NCBI RefSeq assembly: GCF_937128415.1
Contig: NZ_CAKZMJ010000006.1
Location: forward strand, 1 to 25,000
Direction: 5' to 3'
Source: an uncultured Caldilinea sp.
Lineage (GTDB): Bacteria; Chloroflexota; Anaerolineae; Caldilineales; Caldilineaceae
DNA length: 25,000 nucleotides
Shown here: positions 1 to 15,432 of the stretch, one piece after another
Layout: each line of letters starts with the position of its first letter
Position numbering within the stretch: the first letter of the stretch is position 1
The notes under the pieces: generated by a model
Told to the model about the DNA's origin: nothing
Databases searched by the model: none
What the model saw: the letters and a program-made list of their open reading frames with translations, nothing else
Translations under genes and position numbers: made by a program

Positions 1-1358
<1,358 letters not shown>

Positions 1359-1368
1359 GGTGATCCCT

Positions 1369-1394
1369 CGCTTTTGCACTAACGCTTTTGCACT
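1369..1394 (-). repeat. 12-bp direct repeat upstream of the ATPase gene
   Basis: The 12-mer cgcttttgcact (plus strand) occurs at 1369-1380 and again at 1383-1394, a 14-bp period. It lies just upstream of the ribosome binding site of the minus-strand ATPase gene. It could be a local slippage duplication or a pair of protein sites. Confidence 0.7.
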
Positions 1395-1528
1395 CAGTGA
1401 AATGGTCAGTGACGTCCATCCTTCGCGCAACGAGATGCAAATGACGCTTCGCCGGGAGCGCCCGGCTGGAAGTAGAGCCCGCGGATCACGCTTTTGGTTT
1501 GGCGTGACGTGGCGGCTGCATGGTCTGT

Positions 1529-2768
<1,240 letters not shown>

Positions 2769-2777
2769 AGATTCTCC

Positions 2778-3665
2778 TCATTTCGTCGGCATGAAGGCGC
2801 GGCGACAATAGCTCTCGACTGCTTCCTGCCACGGGCGCAGTCGGATGCCAAGCGCAGCCGCCGCCTGGTTGATCAGGACGGCGTGCAGCGGCGGCTGCGC
2901 CGGTCGCGGCCACTCCTCATGTGAAATCGGCGTCACCGGTATGTGGCTGCGACCGCTGTTCGCCAGCACCTGGCAGGCGAACTCATAGCGGCTGCACCAC
3001 CCTTCGTTGACGAGATGATAGACGCCGAACCGGTTGGTCAGAATCAGCCGGGCGATGGCGTCGGCGGCGTCCGGCGCATAGGTCGGGTTGCCGAACTCAT
3101 CGGCCACGACGCGCAAGGCGCCTCGCTGGTCGGCGGCGGCGATAATTTTGGAGGGGAAGTTGACGCCGCCTGGCCCAAACAACCACGCCACGCGCACGAT
3201 GTAGAAACGCCGGCAGAGCGCCATCACCGCCCGCTCGCCCGCCAGTTTGCTGCGCGCATAGACGCTGCGCGCGTCGCACGGATCGTATTCTCGATAGAAG
3301 CGCCCCGGCTGACCGGGGAAGACCTCGTTCGTGCTCACGTGCACCAGCGCAGCGCCGCATTGCTCGCAACCCTCGGCCAGATATTTTGGCCCCAACGCAT
3401 TCACGGCGTAGGCGGCGTCGGGATTGCTCTCGGCTGCATCGACGTTGGTCCAGGCGGCGGCGTTGATCACCACGTCGGGCGCCAGCGCAGCGACGCGTTC
3501 GGCGATTTCAGGGTGTGCGATGTCGAACTCCGGACGTCGCCAGATGGTCAGGCGAAAACGCGGCGCCACGCGCGCGTCGGTGCGTTGGGAGGAAAGGCCG
3601 TTCCCCTCGAACACAGCGCGCAGTGCGCTGCCTAATTGTCCTTCTCCGATCAGCAAAACGTGCAT
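2778..3665 (-). CDS. rfbD: dTDP-4-dehydrorhamnose reductase-like protein
   Basis: This is a short-chain dehydrogenase/extended Rossmann protein of the RfbD/RmlD type. The enzyme makes dTDP-L-rhamnose by NAD(P)H reduction of dTDP-4-dehydrorhamnose. From the ATG at 3665 it has 295 residues: dinucleotide motif GEGQLG at 7-12, the family segment NAAAWTNVDAAE near 68-79, and the catalytic Tyr136-x3-Lys140 in VYARSK. The usual STDYVF segment reads STNEVF here. An alternative ATG at 3683 would add six residues and overlap pcm. I prefer 3665 because MHVLLIGEGQLG matches the normal family start and lies two nt after the pcm stop. The rmlA, rmlB and rmlC genes are not in the window, so the pathway must be completed elsewhere. 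A related 4-keto-sugar reductase remains possible. Confidence 0.87.
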   Translation of the reverse strand: MHVLLIGEGQLGSALRAVFEGNGLSSQRTDARVAPRFRLTIWRRPEFDIAHPEIAERVAALAPDVVINAAAWTNVDAAESNPDAAYAVNALGPKYLAEGCEQCGAALVHVSTNEVFPGQPGRFYREYDPCDARSVYARSKLAGERAVMALCRRFYIVRVAWLFGPGGVNFPSKIIAAADQRGALRVVADEFGNPTYAPDAADAIARLILTNRFGVYHLVNEGWCSRYEFACQVLANSGRSHIPVTPISHEEWPRPAQPPLHAVLINQAAAALGIRLRPWQEAVESYCRRAFMPTK

Positions 3666-3667
3666 GG

Positions 3668-4345
<678 letters not shown>

Positions 4346-4349
4346 ATTC

Positions 4350-4392
<43 letters not shown>

Positions 4393-4484
4393 CGACGCCT
4401 GCGAGTGGGAAAGCGTGTCCGCGGACATCGCTCGCTTTGGGGGGTGCACGATCGACGCCCGACGATTGCAAAGGGAAGAGAGCG

Positions 4485-5522
4485 TCAAGCGCTCAACAGC
4501 TCCGGCAAGATTAAGTCGGCCATGCGATGGCGCACCGGCGGCGCGTCGACAAAACCGCAGTGGCCCCCTGTGGGATGAATCTGCACATCGAGCAACGGAT
4601 GGGGAGCCAGTTCGTAGAAATCGACGACCGGAATGACAGGATCGTTCTGCGCAGTGAGGATGGTGGTGCGCACCGTCAAAGTGGTCAGCGCGTCGCCGAG
4701 CACGGCGTAGGCTGCGAAATACTCGTCGGCGTTGCGGAAAGAGACTTCGCCTCTGGCGGCCAGTTGCCGGATGAAGCATTCGGTCATGTCGCGCACCAGA
4801 GGAAGGCGCTCGATTTCGTCGATGTCCAGGAGGTCAGGGTAGAACGCATGCTTGGCGCGCAGCGAACGCAGCCAGCGCGTGCGGTAATAGCGCCTCGTGG
4901 CCAGCCGACGGTCGAGCGCATCCATGGCGCGCGCCGGGTTGATCGCCGGACAGACCGCCACCACCTTGGCCAGGTTGTGAAAGGGCGTCTGCTCGCTGTG
5001 CCATTTGGCCAGCCGCAGGGCGAAATTTCCTCCCATCGATGCGCCGACGATGTAAAAAGGGCTGTCGCCCGCCATGCTGGCGACCTGGGCAGTCGCTGCG
5101 GCCGTCTCTTCGATCAACGTTCCGCGAAAGATGCCCTTGTTCAACGTATACTGATTGAGATGCAACCCGGGCCCGTGGTCGCGCAGGTTCAGGCGAAAGG
5201 TGGCGAAGCCTTTCTCCACCAGCCGCTGCGCCAGAATCACATTGTAGGTGGAATGGCTGCATCCCTCCCAGCCGTGGATGATCATCACCAGCCCCCGCCG
5301 AACGCCCGGCATGCGGCTGGGATTGTAATAGCCGTGCAATCGCACCGTGCGTCCCGGCTCAACGCCGGTGTAATCAGGGCCGGCGTCCAGCAGGACGAGC
5401 TGCTCATCGCGCGTGATGTCGATCCATTTGGGCCGCATCATCGCCAACACGGTCTGGGCGCCGGCGGAACGGACCAGGGGATTGGGGCGAAAAGGCGTGC
5501 GAGGTGCGTACGCGTTGTTCAT
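4485..5522 (-). CDS. YheT/EMB8-type alpha/beta hydrolase
   Basis: This 345-residue cytoplasmic alpha/beta hydrolase belongs to the YheT (UPF0017, AB_hydrolase_4) group, putative esterases. The oxyanion-region motif IHGWEGCSHS is at 82-91 and LNLRDHG at 111-117. The nucleophile elbow GASMGG is at 160-165 with Ser162. The catalytic acid is probably Asp294 in AQNDPVIP, and the His is His321 in GGHCGF. The N-terminal NPLVRSAGAQT resembles the family's NPHLQT signature. AGGG lies nine bases before the ATG. The ZIP transporter gene ends 20 nt upstream, so the two likely form a transcription unit. The physiological substrate of YheT proteins is not settled. Confidence 0.9.
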   Translation of the reverse strand: MNNAYAPRTPFRPNPLVRSAGAQTVLAMMRPKWIDITRDEQLVLLDAGPDYTGVEPGRTVRLHGYYNPSRMPGVRRGLVMIIHGWEGCSHSTYNVILAQRLVEKGFATFRLNLRDHGPGLHLNQYTLNKGIFRGTLIEETAAATAQVASMAGDSPFYIVGASMGGNFALRLAKWHSEQTPFHNLAKVVAVCPAINPARAMDALDRRLATRRYYRTRWLRSLRAKHAFYPDLLDIDEIERLPLVRDMTECFIRQLAARGEVSFRNADEYFAAYAVLGDALTTLTVRTTILTAQNDPVIPVVDFYELAPHPLLDVQIHPTGGHCGFVDAPPVRHRMADLILPELLSA

Positions 5523-5542
5523 AAGCGCAACCCTGACAGGCG

Positions 5543-6361
5543 CTAGCTGAGCGCCACATCCAAAATCATCATGACGACAAATCCGAACAACGTGAAAGCC
5601 GTCGCTAAATCTGCGTTCATCCCCTGTTGAGATTCAGGGACGAGCTCTTCCACCACGACGAAGATCATGGCGCCGGCGGCAAACGCCAGCGCATAGGGCA
5701 AAATGGGCGCCACGAGCTGCACCGCCAGCGCACCGACGACGCCGCCGATCGGTTCGACGATCGCCGAGGCCTGCCCGGTCCAAAATGCGTCACTGCGGCT
5801 GAAGCCGTCGCGACGCAAGGGGATGGAAATCGCCATTCCCTCCGGGAAATTCTGCAGCCCGATGCCGATGGCAAGCGCCACCGCCGCCCCGAACGTGGCG
5901 ACGGACTGTTCGGTCGCCAGCGCGCCGAAGGCCACGCCCACAGCAAGCCCTTCCGGTAAATTGTGCAACGTGATCGCCAGCACCAACAAAATGCTGCGCT
6001 GCCATTCGGTCTTGATGCCTTCAGCCTGCGCCCTGGGAAGGCCAAGATGGACGTGCGGCAGAATTCTATCAATGGCGGCGACGAAGAAACCGCCCGCCAG
6101 GAAGCCGACCGCCGCCTCGAACCATCCCAGACCGCCGTTCGACTTCGACATCTCGATCGCAGGCGCCAACAACGACCAGAAGGAGGCGGCGAGCATCACC
6201 CCGGCGGCAAAGCCGAGCATGCTGTCGAGCACCTTGCGGTTGACGCTTTTGAAGAAGAAGACCATCGCCGAGCCGAGCGCTGTGACGCCCCAGGTGAAGC
6301 AGGTCGCTGCAAGCGCAAACCAGACGGGGTTAACCTCGATGAGCCATGCCGGTGTCGCCAT
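5543..6361 (-). CDS. ZIP-family divalent metal transporter (GufA-like)
   Basis: This 272-residue integral membrane protein of the ZIP family imports divalent metals such as zinc into the cytoplasm. The two metal-site helices show HNLPEG at 133-138 and QNFPEG at 170-175, where Gln replaces the second His as in GufA-type ZIPs. A third helix has QASAIVEP at 197-204. About eight hydrophobic segments are seen, with a His-containing loop (PHVHLG) before helix 4. The frame also has an ATG at 6391. I chose 6361 because a TATACT -10 box lies at 6377-6372, which would put the transcription start within a few bases of this codon. No zinc-uptake-regulator site was recognised. The YheT-type gene follows after 20 nt. 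Confidence 0.92.
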   Translation of the reverse strand: MATPAWLIEVNPVWFALAATCFTWGVTALGSAMVFFFKSVNRKVLDSMLGFAAGVMLAASFWSLLAPAIEMSKSNGGLGWFEAAVGFLAGGFFVAAIDRILPHVHLGLPRAQAEGIKTEWQRSILLVLAITLHNLPEGLAVGVAFGALATEQSVATFGAAVALAIGIGLQNFPEGMAISIPLRRDGFSRSDAFWTGQASAIVEPIGGVVGALAVQLVAPILPYALAFAAGAMIFVVVEELVPESQQGMNADLATAFTLFGFVVMMILDVALS

Positions 6362-6371
6362 ATTCGTCCAA

Positions 6372-6377
6372 AGTATA
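6372..6377 (-). promoter_or_regulatory. -10 box TATACT for the ZIP gene (probable leaderless start)
   Basis: Read on the minus strand, TATACT ends 10 nt before the ATG at 6361. A transcript starting about seven bases after it would have almost no 5' leader, and no Shine-Dalgarno sequence is present. A weak -35 (TTAGCG, 6400-6395) sits 17 bp upstream. Confidence 0.55.
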
Positions 6378-6446
6378 CCCACAAGGCGCACATCCGCTAA
6401 AAACTTGCGGAGACAACGTCGACAATTGCAAGAGATTCATATGCAT

Positions 6447-6474
6447 TTGTGGGCGTTGAGACCATGAGTATAAT
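6447..6474 (+). promoter_or_regulatory. Promoter for the ABC importer operon
   Basis: TTGTGG at 6447-6452 and a perfect TATAAT at 6469-6474 are separated by 16 bp. The predicted transcript would start near 6481 and carry a leader of about 170 nt before the lipoprotein gene. Confidence 0.6.
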
Positions 6475-6484
6475 TTCAATTGCC

Positions 6485-6513
6485 TCATGCATGATCGTGC
6501 ATCGTTGCACGGT
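6485..6513 (+). promoter_or_regulatory. Palindrome and hairpin at the start of the ABC operon leader
   Basis: A perfect 10-bp palindrome, TCATGCATGA, at 6485-6494 lies just after the predicted transcription start. It is followed directly by an 8-bp hairpin with a TCGT loop (6494-6501 pairing with 6506-6513, one wobble). The position suits a repressor operator; alternatively it forms a 5' stabilising stem in the mRNA. Confidence 0.5.
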
Positions 6514-6649
6514 GAGCGCTCCAGTCATCAACAGATTATGTCGCCCTTCACCCTTGCGTCGGCTCGCGCTGGGTGGCTGAACGAGCAATCGTGATTCTGG
6601 AGAAACGGCGTCTTCATTATTTTGTTCACATCAAATAAGGAGAGCAATC

Positions 6650-8299
<1,650 letters not shown>

Positions 8300-8307
8300 A
8301 GAGGAAG

Positions 8308-8395
8308 GGAGAGAGGAGAAAGGGTGAAGCGGCGTATCGCATCTCTGTGAAGAAGACGCCGTCAGGCGCTCGCTCTCGCCTCGTCTCCTCTCTCC
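8308..8395 (+). repeat. 12-bp perfect inverted repeat between binding-protein and permease genes
   Basis: GGAGAGAGGAGA at 8308-8319 is an exact reverse complement of TCTCCTCTCTCC at 8384-8395. A second stem nests inside (8329-8335 with 8356-8362). In RNA this would form a long stem-loop that begins 8 nt after the lipoprotein stop codon and ends 12 nt before the permease start. There is no T tract, so it is not a classical terminator. A mRNA-stabilising or translation-control element fits better. Confidence 0.75.
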
Positions 8396-8407
8396 ATCAA
8401 TCCAGTT

Positions 8408-9415
<1,008 letters not shown>

Positions 9416-9428
9416 AGGTGCGCTCCTT

Positions 9429-10313
<885 letters not shown>

Positions 10314-10370
10314 GAATTTCCGCTGTAAAGAATCTCTTTCATCGTAGAGAATATAGAGCGCGGGGAGCGA

Positions 10371-10399
10371 TTGCCATAAATCTCTGCACTCCGTATGCT
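10371..10399 (+). promoter_or_regulatory. Promoter for aroA-aroE
   Basis: TTGCCA (10371-10376) and TATGCT (10394-10399) are separated by 17 bp, in an AT-richer 179-nt gap after the permease gene. A second possible -10, TACAAT, is at 10427-10432 without a clear -35. Either would free the aro genes from the ABC operon. Confidence 0.5.
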
Positions 10400-10492
10400 C
10401 ACTCGTGCGTTTTCACAGCGCAGCTATACAATATCGAAAAAACAATAAACACATTGAAGCAAAGTGTAGAAGCAAAGCGTAAAGGAATCCAC

Positions 10493-11803
<1,311 letters not shown>

Positions 11804-11815
11804 AACAAGCCGAGA

Positions 11816-13237
<1,422 letters not shown>

Positions 13238-13406
13238 CGTTGTTTTCGCCTCTGCTTTCCTCTTGAATCGTATAGCAAACATCGGTCTTCTCTCATGAGG
13301 CTCTCATCAAGCCGTGATAGATTGATAAGGTTGTGGGCAAGGAGGGCGGCATTGCTTTCCCCACCCTCTCATTCTCTGTGAAGTGGAATACATCTCCCCT
13401 GTGGTG

Positions 13407-13418
13407 TTCGTCGACGAA
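13407..13418. repeat. 12-bp perfect palindrome upstream of the SARP gene
   Basis: TTCGTCGACGAA is its own reverse complement and lies about 90 bp before the chosen start of the regulator gene. It could be an operator, but chance occurrence in GC-rich DNA cannot be excluded. Confidence 0.5.
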
Positions 13419-13441
13419 ATTCTGTCTGTTTTCATGTACGA

Positions 13442-13457
13442 TCGAATGCGTCGAATG
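13442..13457 (+). promoter_or_regulatory. TCGAATG direct repeat, possible SARP site
   Basis: TCGAATG occurs at 13442-13448 and 13451-13457, a 9-bp period. SARP regulators of actinomycetes bind heptamer direct repeats resembling TCGAGNN, usually with 11-bp period. This is a loose match immediately upstream of a SARP-type gene and might serve autoregulation. Confidence 0.35.
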
Positions 13458-13508
13458 AATCAACGCTCGCTGTGTTCCCCCGTTCGGGATGGATTGTGGA
13501 GGACAGCG

Positions 13509-14432
13509 ATGGACACCCTAACCGTTTCGCTCTTCGGGCGGCTTTGTTGCACGGTCAACGCTCGACCGGTCGGCGGCCTGGAGGCGCGCAAGGTCCAGGA
13601 ACTTTTCATTTATCTTCTGTTGCACCGCAGTCGCCCCTGCACGCGTGAGTCCCTTGCGACGGTGCTGTGGGGCGAACGGGACGAGGTGCACGCCAAGAAG
13701 TATTTGCGGCAAGCGCTCTGGCAACTGCAGAGCGCGCTCGAGAGCGCCTGTCACCCGCATCGGCCGCTGTTGTTGGTGGACAACGAGTGGATCGGGATTC
13801 ATCCCGAGGCGCCGCTCTGGCTCGATGTGGAGGCGTTTGAAAGCGCCTACGCAACGCTGCGCGCTCAAGGAAACCGGGTGTTGTCTCCTCAGGTGGCCGA
13901 GACGCTTTGTCAGGCGGCGGCGCTCTATCAGGGAGACCTGCTCGAGGGATGGTATCAGGACTGGTGCGTATTCGAGCGCGAGCGCTTTCTTCAGATGTAT
14001 CTGGCGATCTTGGACGCTTTGATCGACTACGCCGAACAGACGCAGAGTTACGCCGACGGCGTTCATTTCTGTGAACTCGTGTTGCGCAAGGACGCCGCGC
14101 GCGAACGCACGCATCGGCGGTTGATGCGCCTCCACTATCAGGCGGGCAATCGCAGCGCGGCCTTGAGACAGTTCGAACTTTGCAAAGAGATTTTGCAGCG
14201 CGAGCTCAACGTTGCGCCTTCGAAAAGCACGCTGGCGCTCTACGAGGAGATTCGCAGCGAACGACTCGAAGCACCTGCTCGCTCTCCGGACTCAACGTCT
14301 GAACTGATTGAAATGCAGGCTGTGTTGGAAGAGCTCACCCGCTTGCAGAGCACACTTTTGCACACGTTGCAACAGGTTCACTGCAACATCGAACGGATGG
14401 AGCATCTCATGCGACGCCATCTGGCGACGTAG
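13509..14432 (+). CDS. SARP/BTAD-type transcriptional regulator
   Basis: This 307-residue cytoplasmic DNA-binding protein has the AfsR/DnrI-like arrangement. An OmpR-like winged helix spans residues 1-95, with the family segment ARKVQELFIYLLLH at 26-39. A bacterial transcriptional activation domain with TPR-like helices spans about 105-250, including YQGDLLEGWYQDW at 140-152 and ERTHRRLMRLHY at 199-210. A C-terminal amphipathic helix (about 264-303) looks like a coiled coil. It lacks the NB-ARC and long TPR regions of large SARPs. The frame is open back to 13383, but 13509 has a strong GGAGG six bases before it and matches the domain start. It stands alone between aroE and dedA, so its targets are unknown; the repeats upstream may be self-regulatory. 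Confidence 0.9.
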   Translation: MDTLTVSLFGRLCCTVNARPVGGLEARKVQELFIYLLLHRSRPCTRESLATVLWGERDEVHAKKYLRQALWQLQSALESACHPHRPLLLVDNEWIGIHPEAPLWLDVEAFESAYATLRAQGNRVLSPQVAETLCQAAALYQGDLLEGWYQDWCVFERERFLQMYLAILDALIDYAEQTQSYADGVHFCELVLRKDAARERTHRRLMRLHYQAGNRSAALRQFELCKEILQRELNVAPSKSTLALYEEIRSERLEAPARSPDSTSELIEMQAVLEELTRLQSTLLHTLQQVHCNIERMEHLMRRHLAT

Positions 14433-14524
14433 CCACCGAAATTCCCAGTTATCGGTTGTTTTTCCTTCTGAAGGCGCACTGCATCTTCGACTCTTGCCTT
14501 GCAGCGCAATTCGCTGTTCCACAG

Positions 14525-14564
14525 CCCATCTTTTGCTTGAGAATCCCATCTTTTGCTTGAGAAT
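14525..14564. repeat. Perfect 20-bp tandem duplication
   Basis: Two identical 20-bp units abut at 14525-14544 and 14545-14564; each begins CCCATC and ends GAGAAT. TTCCACAGC lies on each side (14517-14525 and 14572-14580), and a third TTCCACA is at 14614-14620. The array ends 18 bp before a -35 hexamer, where an activator or repressor could bind. Confidence 0.9.
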
Positions 14565-14582
14565 CGATGGCTTCCACAGCGA

Positions 14583-14611
14583 TTGACTTCTCTCCCCCTG
14601 GCCGTTACACT
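14583..14611 (+). promoter_or_regulatory. Promoter upstream of the dedA-like gene
   Basis: TTGACT (14583-14588) and TACACT (14606-14611) are exactly 17 bp apart, matching the sigma-70 consensus at five and four positions. Confidence 0.6.
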
Positions 14612-14733
14612 GGTTCCACAAGGTGCGCATTGCTGAGGTCCTCGTCAAACGCAAATGTTCATGCCCTGCCATCAGAAAAGCTCTGAGTGCGCTGCAGCTT
14701 CTTCGGGAAGTAGGATGTTTGACGCACCTGCTG

Positions 14734-14739
14734 TAGAAT
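14734..14739 (+). promoter_or_regulatory. -10 box TAGAAT for a possible leaderless dedA transcript
   Basis: TAGAAT ends nine bases before the ATG at 14749, so a transcript from it would start at or next to the start codon. There is no Shine-Dalgarno sequence, and an in-frame TAA at 14740-14742 rules out an earlier start. Confidence 0.5.
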
Positions 14740-14748
14740 TAAGCGCTT

Positions 14749-15432
14749 ATGAATTTGGGTGCATTCATCGAACAGCTATGGCACGCCGTGCAGACCGGCC
14801 AACTGCCTGATCTGGGCAACTGGAGCTACGTCATTTTAATTGTGTTGGTCTTTATCGAAGGGCCGGTCGCCACCCTGGCGGCCGCTACAATGGCGGCCAG
14901 CGGCATTTTGCGCGCCGAGCTGGTCTTTCTCTTCTCGATGATCGCTAATTTCATGGCGGATGTCTTTTGGTATCTCCTCGGCTATTTTGGCGGCAGCCGC
15001 CGCCTCTTGCTGCGCATCGGGTGGGTGCGCCGCCGTTGGTTCACGATTCGCCGCATCCAGAGAGATCTGCGCAATCGCGCCGCCAAACTATATTTGCTCA
15101 CCAAACTCTCCATGGGCCTGTTGACGATCCCGATTTTGATTGCAGCCGGGATGTCGCGCGTGCCCTGGCTTCACCTGGCTGCAGTCGGTTTGATCATCGA
15201 ACCGCTGTGGAACGGGCTGCTGGTGTTCGCCGGTCTGCACCTGGGCAAATACGTCGCTCAGCTGGAGCAAGGGCTGCAGGTGTGGGCGCTCGTCGGCACG
15301 GTGGCTATCTTTTTTATTCTGTTGACCGCATACCGCCGTATGTTTGCTCGCATTGCGCATACGATGGGCGTCGATTTAAGAGAAACGCCGCCGCCGGAGT
15401 CCTCGCGTCGAGAACCCTCTTCCCCGGCATGA
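14749..15432 (+). CDS. DedA/VTT-domain membrane protein
   Basis: This 227-residue polytopic inner-membrane protein of the DedA (SNARE-associated, VTT) superfamily shows the re-entrant segment FIEGPVATLAAATMAASG at 35-52 with acidic Glu37, and ADVFWYLLGYFGG at 70-82 with Asp71. These match the two conserved acidic sites of DedA proteins, which are implicated in flipping undecaprenyl phosphate or phospholipids. The later arginine/proline motif of classical DedA proteins is not clear; KLSMGLLTIPILIAAG occupies that place, so this is a divergent member. The C-terminus (from 210) is a short charged, Ser/Pro-rich tail. The start is the only possible ATG after an in-frame stop. The gene ends exactly where the opposing antiporter gene ends. 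Confidence 0.82.
   Translation: MNLGAFIEQLWHAVQTGQLPDLGNWSYVILIVLVFIEGPVATLAAATMAASGILRAELVFLFSMIANFMADVFWYLLGYFGGSRRLLLRIGWVRRRWFTIRRIQRDLRNRAAKLYLLTKLSMGLLTIPILIAAGMSRVPWLHLAAVGLIIEPLWNGLLVFAGLHLGKYVAQLEQGLQVWALVGTVAIFFILLTAYRRMFARIAHTMGVDLRETPPPESSRREPSSPA

Larger units (their letters stand above)
14433..14748. other. 316-nt regulatory gap before the dedA-like gene
   Basis: No gene is seen here. The stretch holds a perfect 20-bp tandem duplication flanked by two copies of TTCCACAGC, a good promoter at 14583-14611 with about 130 nt of leader, and a second -10 box directly before the dedA-like start. No convincing terminator hairpin follows the SARP gene. Confidence 0.7.

Noticed and set aside
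4527..5546. 339-codon plus-strand open frame
   Set aside because: Antisense shadow of the YheT-type hydrolase gene, a result of high GC at third codon positions.
14719..14739. TTGACG plus TAGAAT as a promoter pair for the dedA-like gene
   Set aside because: The spacer is only 9 bp, too short for a sigma-70 promoter; the -10 box alone was kept as a leaderless candidate.
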